64,000 nt of DNA, from positions 248,001-312,000 of the forward strand of contig CVRF01000003.1 of assembly GCA_001457715.1 (NCBI GenBank), in the 5' to 3' direction. The notes beneath the pieces were generated by a model. It was not told where the DNA came from. It made no database searches and saw nothing but the letters and a program-made list of their open reading frames with translations. The position numbers and the translations under genes were made by a program. The DNA comes from Candidatus Providencia siddallii (lineage in GTDB: Bacteria; Pseudomonadota; Gammaproteobacteria; Enterobacterales; Enterobacteriaceae). Below are positions 55,341 to 64,000 of this stretch, in pieces. Every line of letters begins with the position of its first letter. The stretch's first letter is position 1.

Positions 55341-55985
55341 TTATATATATATACAATATTTTTCACGATATTCATTTAATGCAATTAAGTGTTTTTCCAT
55401 TCCTTTTGAATTAGATAAATAAACAATTAAATCATTTATTGTTACAATAGAGTACACTTTACAATAATCTCGTTCTATTTCTTTCGTTGCAGAAATTTCT
55501 CCTTTTCCTTTCTCTTGGCGATCAAAACAAATTAACGCACCACTTATTTTAACATTTTGCTGATTAATGATTTTAATGGATTCACGAATAGATGTTCCTG
55601 CTGTAATTACATCATCTACAATCACAACATGACCCTTCAATGGTGATCCAATCAAAACTCCGCATTCACCGTATTTTTTTATATTTTTACGATTAAAACA
55701 ATATGAAATATTAATCCCATATTGCTGTTTTAAAGCAATAACCATAGCGGTAACTATCGGTATACCTTTATAAGCAAGACCTAAAATAACATCATATTTT
55801 ATTAAACTATCTAATAAAAGTTGTGCATAAAAACTCCCAATAAGCAATAAATCACTACCAGTGTTAAATAAACCAGAATTTAAAAAATACGGGCTTTTAC
55901 GACCAGATTTTAATATAAAATCCCCAAATTTTAATACCTGTTTTTTTAAAGCAAAATTAATAAAATCATACTGATAATCTTTCAT
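55341..55985 (-). CDS. pyrE: Orotate phosphoribosyltransferase
   Basis: Attaches ribose-5-phosphate to orotate in pyrimidine synthesis. With the ATG at 55985 the protein has 214 residues (E. coli 213) and begins MKDYQYDFINFALKKQVL; a GAAG site lies 6 nt upstream, and the longer frame starts at a TTG without homology. KSGRKSPYF, AYKGIPIV and the PRPP loop VDDVITAGTS (123-132) are intact. rph, which precedes pyrE in E. coli, is missing. Confidence 0.97.
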   Translation of the reverse strand: MKDYQYDFINFALKKQVLKFGDFILKSGRKSPYFLNSGLFNTGSDLLLIGSFYAQLLLDSLIKYDVILGLAYKGIPIVTAMVIALKQQYGINISYCFNRKNIKKYGECGVLIGSPLKGHVVIVDDVITAGTSIRESIKIINQQNVKISGALICFDRQEKGKGEISATKEIERDYCKVYSIVTINDLIVYLSNSKGMEKHLIALNEYREKYCIYI

Positions 55986-57524
55986 TAGTTTCTTCAATAA
56001 ATTAATAAAAAATGAGATTTAAAACTAAATTTTAATTTTTAAAATATTTTATATAAAGTTGACAAGCAATAATGACAAATATTACTACAAAAAATTCTAA
56101 ACATATATAGTATTAAAATACTTTAAATATTTAATCAAAATTAATACATATCCAAAATAAATCTAAATAGAAAATTTATAAAATAATTTATTATATAAAA
56201 TTTATTTATTATAAATAAATTAATTTTTTTAAAATTTTAACTTAAATTTAATAGTATTATTATATTTTAAATTAAAAATAAATGCTATAAATTTAATTTA
56301 AAATGCACATTTTACCAAATACTATATTAGTAGTAATTATTAATTATATTTTTTATGTATTTTATATAAACTAATACTTTTTATAAATTAATATTTATTA
56401 ATACTATATATTAATTTTATAAATATTATATTAATATATTTAATATAAACAAAACAAAAAAAATAATACACATACCAATTAAAATTTAAAACAAAAATTT
56501 AATATTTAATTAAATTAATATTAAATAAAATACTTATATATTTTATACAAAAACATTGTAAACAAGAAAATAATAAAATAAATAATATTTAATAATATCA
56601 TATATTTATAAAATATATATTTTAAATCTATTTATTTTTAAAAGACGTATTTTATAATAAAAAATTTTAATATTTAAAATAGTATCATTCTAAAAAATAT
56701 TAAATTATTTAATTTTATTATAACATTAATTGTTATATCATAATATTTTATATCAAAAATTACTTTCTATATTTAAATAAAGATAACATAATAACTAAAT
56801 AACAAATTAGTATACTAATTATTAGATATTAAACCAAAAAAAATATATATCAACAGTTCGATATATATTAAATAAATCAATTTTCGAATAAATATACAAT
56901 TTACTAAAAAAATAATATATGCATAATTAAATACATTTAAAAAATAACTTAATTAATCATACTTTATAAAATTCATAAAAAACCGAGATGTATTTTTTTT
57001 ATTTGTTTTTAAAACATAAAGACTTTTAGTAATGTAAACTATCACTTATACAATTTATGATAAATATAAATTTTTAATAATTTATATCTTTACGAAAAAT
57101 TTTAAAAATTATTGTTAATATAATAGTATTTTTTACAAAAAAAATATAAAAATATTATTTAAAGAATGATTTTTCATAAAAACAACATAAATATCACTAC
57201 TATTTATATTTTTTATAAAAAAATTTTAATTTAATATTAAATTATTTTAAAATCAAATTTATTGATATGCAATAAAAATATATTATACAAAATATAAGCG
57301 TAAATTTACCTTATATTTTTATAAAAATTTCTAATAATATTAGTGAAATTGAATAATAAAACAATTAGATTAACCGTTTAAAAAACTTTTTTAAATAAAA
57401 AATAAATACATACATTAATGAAAAATAAATTTGCAAAATATAATTTAAATGATTATATAATATAAATTATTTTTTTATCAAAATCTATTTTTTTTAAATT
57501 TTAAATTAAAACTTTTAAAGAAAA
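55986..57524. other. 1.5-kb spacer at the pyrE-plsC synteny break
   Basis: This is the longest gene-free stretch of the window. It joins the 82-minute block of E. coli order (pyrE) to the 68-69 minute block (plsC). Expected neighbours rph and parC left no trace that I can recognise. Only the pyrE promoter candidate stands out. Confidence 0.6.
56050..56078 (-). promoter_or_regulatory. Candidate promoter of pyrE
   Basis: On the minus strand TTGTCA (56073-56078), a 17-bp spacer and TATATA (56050-56055) lie about 65 bp before the pyrE start. The E. coli pyrE attenuation leader cannot exist here because rph is deleted, so a direct promoter is expected. Confidence 0.45.
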
Positions 57525-58259
57525 ATGTTAGCATTATTTAGAATCACGATTCTGATAATTATCATTCCAATGATACATATTATCGGGTGTATATATTGTT
57601 TGTGTAAACCTCGAAATCCAAATAACACAATGATATTCGGAAGAATATTTGGAATGTTATCAATTCTTTTTGGCGTTAAAATTTTAAAAAAAATATCAAC
57701 TGAATGCAAAGATTATTATTCCACTATTTATATTAGCAACCATCAAAATATTTATGATATGATTACAATATCTAATGCTATACAACCGAAAACTATTACT
57801 ATTGGTAAAAAAAATTTACTTTTAATACCTTTTTTTGGTTTTTTATATTGGATTACAGGAAATATTTTAATAGATCGATCTAATAAATCTAAATCACATA
57901 ATGTAATTAAAAAAATCATTAACAAAATTAAAAAACAAAACATTTCTGTTTGGATATTCCCAGAAGGAACTAGGAGTCGCGGAAGAGGAATTATGCCTTT
58001 TAAAACAGGAGCATTTTACACAGCCATTATAGCCAAAATACCAATCACACCTATTTGTATGTCAACAATACAAAATAAAATAAAATTAAATCGATGGAAT
58101 AATGGTCATGTTATTATTGAAATACTAAAACCCATAAATACTTTTAATTACACTAAAAAAGATATTCATAAACTAACAAATATCTGTTATCTTTTAATAA
58201 AAGATAAAGTATCTAAATTAGATAAAGAAGTTACAGAATTAGATAAAAATAACAATTAG
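57525..58259 (+). CDS. plsC: 1-acyl-sn-glycerol-3-phosphate acyltransferase
   Basis: The inner-membrane enzyme making phosphatidic acid. The 244 residues show an N-terminal membrane helix (6-24), the catalytic NHQNIYD motif (H73 to D78), and FPEGTRSRGRG near 145 for phosphate binding. E. coli PlsC has 245 residues. parC, its usual upstream partner, is absent. Confidence 0.97.
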   Translation: MLALFRITILIIIIPMIHIIGCIYCLCKPRNPNNTMIFGRIFGMLSILFGVKILKKISTECKDYYSTIYISNHQNIYDMITISNAIQPKTITIGKKNLLLIPFFGFLYWITGNILIDRSNKSKSHNVIKKIINKIKKQNISVWIFPEGTRSRGRGIMPFKTGAFYTAIIAKIPITPICMSTIQNKIKLNRWNNGHVIIEILKPINTFNYTKKDIHKLTNICYLLIKDKVSKLDKEVTELDKNNN

Positions 58260-58458
58260 TTTAAAATACATTTATATCATACAATAAATATAATAAATAA
58301 ATTTTATTTATAATACATTATTTTATGTTTCAATATTAAATATTCTTTTTTATATAAATCATCAAATTTTATTTTTTGTATATTTGAACACTATAAAAAT
58401 ATTAATAATATAATATTATTTTAAATAATTAATTATTTAAATAATTTTTTATAAAAAA

Positions 58459-59691
58459 CTACATAATTTTTTGATAATTTTTCCATTTTTCTACACTTTT
58501 AACACGTTGTTTATTTAGTTCTTCATTAATTTTAGATCCACGAAACCCATAATTAACAATCTTTTTTACATTTACAGTTTGTGCTGCATTGAAAGCTTGA
58601 CGCAAATATTCTCCTTGAGGGTATATTTTAATGATATTATCATATCCATCACAAGCATCAGCTTCACTTATAATACTTAATTGCTCAACACGCCATAATT
58701 TACGCCAAGCGTCTAATTTACCAAAAAAATTAATTATTTCTGAAGAAGTTAACATGTTAATTGTATGAATTACATCATGAAAACGTGATACAATACATGC
58801 AAAATTACATATATTTTTTGGTGTTTTAATTCTTTTACAAAATTTTTTAATTATAAAAACACCGTTTTCACCATGCTTAGGGTGATTAGGTAATTCTTCT
58901 TTCGGTGTTAAAACTTTTCCGAAGTCATGACATAAAGCTGCAAAACGAACATTAATATCATTTGTTAATCTTGAAACAACTTGCATTACAGTCAATGTAT
59001 GTATACCAGTATCAATTTCTGAATTCATTTTTTCTATAGATGGAATCCCAAATAAATTATTAACCTCAGGAAAAAGAACAGCAAGAGCACCACATTTACG
59101 CAAAACATTTAAAAAAATCTCTGGATAATCAGATTTTAATGCTTTTTTAGTTTCCAACCATATTCTCTCGGAGCTTAAATAAGATAACTCATTTGAATTA
59201 CTCATAAACTGCATTAACAACATAGTTTCAGGCGCAATTGTAAAACCTTTTTTATAAAAACGTGCCGCAAATCGCGCAACTCGAAGTATTCTTAATGAAT
59301 CTTCAATAAAAGCAGAAGATACGTGACGTAAAATTCGATTATTAATATCAAAAAATCCGTGATAAGGATCTATCAATTTACCTGCTTCATCTTTTGCAAT
59401 TGCATTAATAGTAAGATCACGACGTAATAAATCTTCTTCTATAGTTACATCTGGAGAACTATAACAGCTAAATCCAGTATAACCTAAACCAGTTTTTCGC
59501 TCTGTTCTTGCTAAAGAATATTCATCATGGGTTTTTGGATGAATAAAAACTGGAAAATCATTTCCAACTTGTCGAAACCCTTTCGCTAACATTTTTTCAG
59601 GTGTTGAACCAACAACAACAAAATCTCTATCTGAAACCGGCAAACCAAGAAGTTGATCACGCACTGCTCCACCAACTAAATATATTTTCAT
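58459..59691 (-). CDS. cca: tRNA nucleotidyltransferase (CCA-adding enzyme)
   Basis: Adds or repairs the 3' CCA of tRNAs. The class II polymerase head has GGAVRD at 7-12 and the metal aspartates D21 and D23 (SDRDFVVVG), RRDLTINAIA, and an EDSLRILRVARFAAR motif; the C-terminal HD phosphohydrolase domain has CHDFGK. The 410 residues compare with 412 in E. coli. Because three of the four tRNA genes here lack an encoded CCA, this enzyme is probably essential. Confidence 0.97.
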   Translation of the reverse strand: MKIYLVGGAVRDQLLGLPVSDRDFVVVGSTPEKMLAKGFRQVGNDFPVFIHPKTHDEYSLARTERKTGLGYTGFSCYSSPDVTIEEDLLRRDLTINAIAKDEAGKLIDPYHGFFDINNRILRHVSSAFIEDSLRILRVARFAARFYKKGFTIAPETMLLMQFMSNSNELSYLSSERIWLETKKALKSDYPEIFLNVLRKCGALAVLFPEVNNLFGIPSIEKMNSEIDTGIHTLTVMQVVSRLTNDINVRFAALCHDFGKVLTPKEELPNHPKHGENGVFIIKKFCKRIKTPKNICNFACIVSRFHDVIHTINMLTSSEIINFFGKLDAWRKLWRVEQLSIISEADACDGYDNIIKIYPQGEYLRQAFNAAQTVNVKKIVNYGFRGSKINEELNKQRVKSVEKWKNYQKIM

Positions 59692-60922
59692 AACATAAAA
59701 TACACTATAAAAATAAAATAAAATAATTAATTGTATAGATATAAATAAAATTATTTGTTTTAAAATATTAAAAAATATAATAATATTATTTATTTCTTTA
59801 TTTTTAGATAATAAAACAAACTAATATGCAATACAATATATAATATATATAATTAAAAATATATATTTTAAATATGAATACTATTTTTTAAATAAAATAT
59901 TTTATGTTTCAAGTTATATTATTAAAAATTTATTTTTTCAAAAACATTATATTTATTACAAATAGATCTTTATATTTTTTTTTACAAAAAAATAATATTT
60001 TTATATACAACTTTTTTTAAAATACTTTAAATTGATATAATAATTATAAATTATAAATAATATTTTTATACTATATATTTATATTGAAATAAATATAATA
60101 TTTTTAAAATTCTATTAGTTAATATATTTTAATTAAATAGCTTTAAAAAATAAAAAATATAATCATTATCTAATTAAATAAAACGAACATAATTTGTTAT
60201 TACATGCATTAAATAAATATAAAAATCAATATTTAGTAATATTAAAAAATTAATAATTTATTTATAAAAATTTTTTATATATAAATTATTATTTTTGTTC
60301 TTTTTTAATAAACAAACTAAAAGTTATATTTAAAAAACTAATTCTTTTTTAAATATTAAATCCAATCTAATAAATTGAAACCGAAATAATAAACGTAATT
60401 TTCTGTTAAAATCTTCTCCTAAAATCACGAATTTTATATATTAAAATATTTTTTACACAAAATTTTTTATTTTTTAAATTGAAATTTTATTACATAATTA
60501 ATTTAAATCAATCAAATTGATAATTAAATTATATTTTAATTTATTAAAAATAATAAATTTTATATTATTTAAATAATCTTATATAATATTTTATTATGTT
60601 AAAAATATAAATCAATACTAATAAAATTATAAATAATATTTATTATTATATTATATATTTTATAAAAATTATAATTTAATATTAACACATTTTTTTTAAA
60701 AAACTATTTTAAATTAATAATTTATAGTAATATATTAATTAGAATAATTAAATAACTAAAATATATTATTAATATTCAATACTAATTTAGTAATCATTTA
60801 AAATGATTACTAAAAATAAATATTCAAAAACTTAATATTTAAAATTAAATTGCTTGAATTTTTGATACCATGAAATAATATACATAAAATTAATTAATTT
60901 TATTTTAAAAAATATAATACTA
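59692..60922. other. 1.2-kb divergent spacer between cca and hldE
   Basis: E. coli has ygiM, ygiF and glnE here. No remnant of them is recognisable. Two spots are less A/T-rich than the rest: TGTTAAAAT near 60404, shaped like an extended -10, and the hairpin at 60786-60814. Otherwise A/T drift. Confidence 0.55.
60786..60814. repeat. 13-bp-stem hairpin upstream of hldE
   Basis: TTTAGTAATCATT pairs with AATGATTACTAAA around a three-base centre, 109 bp before the hldE ATG; the left arm also forms a small overlapping palindrome TACTAATTTAGTA. No U-run follows on either strand, so it is not an obvious terminator. It may be an operator or a relic. Confidence 0.5.
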
Positions 60923-62350
60923 ATGATAAAAAGAATTCCTAATTATAAACAAGCAGATATACTTGTTGTAGGTGATATTATGCTGGACCGTTATTGGCAT
61001 GGTTCTGTAAACAAAATTTCACCAGAAGCACCAGTTCCTATTGTTTCAATCAATACAACTGAAGAACGACCTGGAGGAGCAGCAAACGTTGCAATGAATA
61101 TCGCTTCGTTAGGTGCTTGCTCTCGTCTCATAGGCTTTACTGGTGAAGATAACGATGCAAATATATTAATTAAACTTTTAAAACAGGTTAATGTTCACTG
61201 TGAATTAATATCTATACCAACACATAATACAATAAATAAAATGCGGATTTTATCAAAAAATCAACAACTTATTCGTATTGATTTTGAAGAAAACTTTAAT
61301 AATATTGATACTCAACCAATAATAGAACGCATCAAAAAAGCACTACCACATATTAATGCATTAGTTTTATCAGATTATTCAAAAGGAACATTATCTCAAA
61401 TAGATAAGATAATTAGACTAGCTAATAAAGCTGATATACCTGTATTAATTGACCCTAAAAAAAATAATTTTGAAAGCTATCGTGGAGCTACAATATTAAC
61501 ACCAAATTTAACAGAATTCGAAGCTATTGTTGGCTCTTGTAAGAATAATAAAGATACAGAAAAAAAGGGAATTGAGTTACTTAATTATTTAAAATTAAAA
61601 GGATTATTAATTACACGTTCAGAACAAGGGATGATACTAATAACCCGTAATGAATCCCCTATACATTTATCAGCTCAAGCTAAAAAAGTATTTGATGTAA
61701 CAGGAGCTGGTGATACAGTTGTTGGCATATTAGCAGCTTCTATAGCATCAGGCTGTTCAATACATGAAGCATGTATATTAGCGAATGCTGCTGCTGGTAT
61801 AGTTGTTGGAAAACTTGGTGCATCTACTGTAACCAAAATAGAATTAAAAAATACAATATATAATTATAAAAATTATAATTTTGGAATTATGAATGAAAAT
61901 CAATTAAAAAAAGCAGTGGTTAACGCTAAATTACATGGTGAACGTATAGTTATGACTAACGGTTGTTTTGATATTTTACATGCCGGACATATTTCTTATC
62001 TTACAAACGCACGAAAGTTAGGAGATAGATTAATTGTTGCGGTTAATAGCGATGAATCAGTGCGTCGTTTAAAAGGAGGTTCTCGACCTATAAATCCACT
62101 TAACCAACGAATGAACATACTTATAGCATTGAATGTTATAGATTGGGTTATAGCATTTGATGATGATACACCAGAACGATTAATTGTAAAAATTTTACCT
62201 GATATTCTTGTAAAAGGCGGTGATTACAAAAAAGAAGAAATTTCAGGAAGCACAGAAGTATTGAATGCTGGTGGTGAAGTTAAAATACTTAATTTCATAG
62301 AAAACATTTCAACAACAAATACAATTAAAAAAATTATAAAATCAAATTAA
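60923..62350 (+). CDS. hldE: Bifunctional heptose-7-phosphate kinase / heptose-1-phosphate adenylyltransferase
   Basis: It acts at two steps of ADP-heptose synthesis. The N-terminal ribokinase-like domain (1-318) has [11 protein letters not shown] and the anion-hole motif GAGDT at 261-265; the C-terminal cytidylyltransferase-like domain has [10 protein letters not shown] (347-356) and VKGGDY. The 475 residues match E. coli (477). Its product feeds HldD and WaaC in this window; gmhA and gmhB are not here. Confidence 0.97.
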   Translation: MIKRIPNYKQADILVVGDIMLDRYWHGSVNKISPEAPVPIVSINTTEERPGGAANVAMNIASLGACSRLIGFTGEDNDANILIKLLKQVNVHCELISIPTHNTINKMRILSKNQQLIRIDFEENFNNIDTQPIIERIKKALPHINALVLSDYSKGTLSQIDKIIRLANKADIPVLIDPKKNNFESYRGATILTPNLTEFEAIVGSCKNNKDTEKKGIELLNYLKLKGLLITRSEQGMILITRNESPIHLSAQAKKVFDVTGAGDTVVGILAASIASGCSIHEACILANAAAGIVVGKLGASTVTKIELKNTIYNYKNYNFGIMNENQLKKAVVNAKLHGERIVMTNGCFDILHAGHISYLTNARKLGDRLIVAVNSDESVRRLKGGSRPINPLNQRMNILIALNVIDWVIAFDDDTPERLIVKILPDILVKGGDYKKEEISGSTEVLNAGGEVKILNFIENISTTNTIKKIIKSN

Positions 62351-62360
62351 GATGTATAAC

Positions 62361-62377
62361 TAAAGATAAAATCTTTA
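62361..62377 (+). terminator. Weak hairpin after hldE
   Basis: TAAAGAT and ATCTTTA form a 7-bp stem with an AAA loop, 11 bp beyond the hldE stop, followed by ATTTTATTAC and a later run of T. Stability is low because of A/T pairs, but the position fits an intrinsic terminator. Confidence 0.4.
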
Positions 62378-62625
62378 ATTTTATTACAATTTTTTTATTA
62401 ATTATTACGTAAATTAAATAATAAATATAAAACTAAATTTTTAAAATTATATAAAAATAAAATTTAAAATAATTAAAACTAAAATTATATTTTTTTATTG
62501 ATAAAATGTAACTTTTATATTAGTATAAATATATATAATATTACTTATATATTTTTTATAAACATTTTTTTTAAAATTTATATTTTATACTTAAGTAATC
62601 TTAATAATTAAAAATAGGATTAATC

Positions 62626-63294
62626 ATGTTTAATTCGTTACTTTCAGAATTTGGTAATTCATATGAACGTATTGAAAACGCTATAGACGCTTTACATAAA
62701 AATAAAGGTGTACTCATCCTAGATGATGAAGAGCGTGAAAATGAAGGTGATATAATTTTTGCCGCAGAAACAATGACTGTCGAACAAATGGCTTTTACTA
62801 TTAATTATAGTAGTGGTATTGTTTGCCTGTGCATTACAGAAGAACGTCGAAAACAATTGAATCTACCAATGATGGTAGAAAATAACACTAACCAAAATAA
62901 AACAGCTTTCACAGTAACAATTGAAGCAGCAAAAGGAGTTACAACTGGTGTATCTGCATCAGATCGTATAACAACTATTAATGCAGCAATTGCTGATAAT
63001 GCTATTCCATCCGATATCAATAGACCTGGACATGTTTTCCCGCTATTAGGACAAAAAAATGGTGTATTAACTAGACGTGGGCATACTGAAGCATCTATTG
63101 ATTTAATGATATTATCTGGTTTTAAACCAATGGCTGTATTATGTGAACTAATAAATGATGATGGATCAATGGCAAGAACTTTAGATGTTATAAAATTTTC
63201 AAAAAAACATAATATGACTATCATGACAATCGATGACTTAGTTAAATATCGATTAAAAATAAATAACAAAATTGATTTTTATAATACTATTTAA
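62626..63294 (+). CDS. ribB: 3,4-dihydroxy-2-butanone 4-phosphate synthase
   Basis: Makes the four-carbon precursor of riboflavin from ribulose 5-phosphate. The 222 residues match E. coli RibB (217). The acidic loop [10 protein letters not shown] (33-42), NRPGHVFPL and [11 protein letters not shown] hold the metal and substrate ligands. AGGA precedes the ATG. The FMN riboswitch found upstream of E. coli ribB is not seen in the 275-bp leader, which is almost pure A/T. Convergent with cutA. Confidence 0.97.
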   Translation: MFNSLLSEFGNSYERIENAIDALHKNKGVLILDDEERENEGDIIFAAETMTVEQMAFTINYSSGIVCLCITEERRKQLNLPMMVENNTNQNKTAFTVTIEAAKGVTTGVSASDRITTINAAIADNAIPSDINRPGHVFPLLGQKNGVLTRRGHTEASIDLMILSGFKPMAVLCELINDDGSMARTLDVIKFSKKHNMTIMTIDDLVKYRLKINNKIDFYNTI

Positions 63295-63516
63295 AATTTG
63301 TTTATTTACAAATAAAAACACAATATTTTTAATAAATAAAATATTTTTAATACTTTTATACCAAATATAATTTTTTAAACTAAATTAATTTAATTCATAA
63401 TTAATATGTATTTATTTTTTATATTTATTTTCTAGTTTAGAATTAATACATATTCTATATATGTAAAACAATTATAATTATTTATTAAATGTTAAAAACA
63501 TAAATTAATAATTTTT

Positions 63517-63873
63517 TTAATTATTTTTTTTAACTATATTAAATACCCAATTTAAATAATTAAATTCTACTTTATTAGGAATTATGCTTATAATTTCAGG
63601 AATTTCATAAGAATGATTTTTTTTTATCTCCTCAAATACATTTGATTGATTTTCATTAATTGTTTTAATTAATAACAATGTTTCTTTAGTTTCCTCAATT
63701 CTATCTTTCCATAAATAAATAGATTCTATTTTTGGAAAAATAGAAATACACGCAGCAAAACGATTAATTAATAAAGATTTTGAAATTAAAACAGCCTCTT
63801 CATAACTTTTAGTAACACAAATAATTAAACATAATTTGTGACTATCTTTAGGTTTAAATTCTTTCAATATCAT
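63517..63873 (-). CDS. cutA: CutA1 divalent-cation tolerance family protein
   Basis: A small trimeric protein of the PII-like fold, 118 residues. AACISIFPKIESIYLWKDRIEE (about residues 35-56) and SYEIPEIISI match the family's conserved copper-site and trimer regions. Its role in metal tolerance is uncertain even in E. coli. This gene does not follow ribB in E. coli, so a synteny break lies between them (63295-63516). Confidence 0.92.
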   Translation of the reverse strand: MILKEFKPKDSHKLCLIICVTKSYEEAVLISKSLLINRFAACISIFPKIESIYLWKDRIEETKETLLLIKTINENQSNVFEEIKKNHSYEIPEIISIIPNKVEFNYLNWVFNIVKKNN

Positions 63874-64000
63874 TTTATTTTTTCATTATTTTATAATAAT
63901 AAATAACATTTATAATGTTTAATTGAATTATTTATTTTTAATTATTAAAATATACATTATATTAATGTATAATCATTATATAATATATTAAAATATCTAA

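Overview
The window is a piece of the chromosome of a strongly reduced, very A+T-rich gammaproteobacterium of the Enterobacterales type. Almost every protein is closest in length and motif to its Escherichia coli orthologue, and gene order follows E. coli in long collinear blocks from which many genes have dropped out. Spacers are up to about 1.5 kb of near-pure A/T. There are no insertion sequences, phage genes or CRISPR arrays. This is the pattern of an obligate intracellular insect or leech symbiont. The complete bioA/bioBFCD set, ribB, nadA, nadD, coaBC and coaD point to a B-vitamin provisioner of a blood feeder (Wigglesworthia, Aschnera or Providencia siddallii type), but the species cannot be fixed from the window alone.

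Layout. 1-2446: 5' three quarters of a 23S rRNA gene and tRNA-Glu on the minus strand, with a boxA but no 16S gene in front. 2933-3640: ybhL. 5068-10818: biotin cluster bioD-C-F-B (minus), bioA (plus), and gpmA. 11041-17227: nadA and a complete tol-pal cluster. 18324-24505: sucD-C-B-A. 25600-26538: a decayed citrate synthase gene (gltA) on the plus strand; sdhCDAB, which lies between gltA and sucA in E. coli, is gone. 26624-43636: ybgI, glnS, tRNA-Met/Leu/Gln, miaB, ybeY, ybeX, lnt, leuS, lptE, holA, nadD, mrdA, mrdB. A jump to another E. coli block follows: 44198-55985 holds gpsA, tdh, kbl, hldD, waaC, waaA, coaD, rpmG, rpmB, coaBC, dut, pyrE. A third block (57525-63294) holds plsC, cca, hldE, ribB. 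The window ends with cutA.

How it fits together. The cell makes biotin, riboflavin precursor, NAD and CoA, keeps a heptose-Kdo lipopolysaccharide core (hldE, hldD, waaC, waaA, lptE), lipoprotein maturation (lnt), the Tol-Pal envelope machine and the PBP2-RodA rod-shape pair. Central carbon flow is cut at citrate synthase, while 2-oxoglutarate to succinyl-CoA to succinate is kept. Erosion is also visible in RNA and translation: three of four tRNA genes have lost the encoded CCA end (cca is intact), and the leucyl-tRNA synthetase keeps its synthetic site but has lost the key residues of its editing pocket.

I found no new multi-gene system. The observations most worth checking are the gltA relic beside an intact suc operon, the LeuRS editing-site loss, the detached 23S operon with an expanded helix 45, the CCA decay, and a perfect 32-bp inverted repeat near 45.9 kb.
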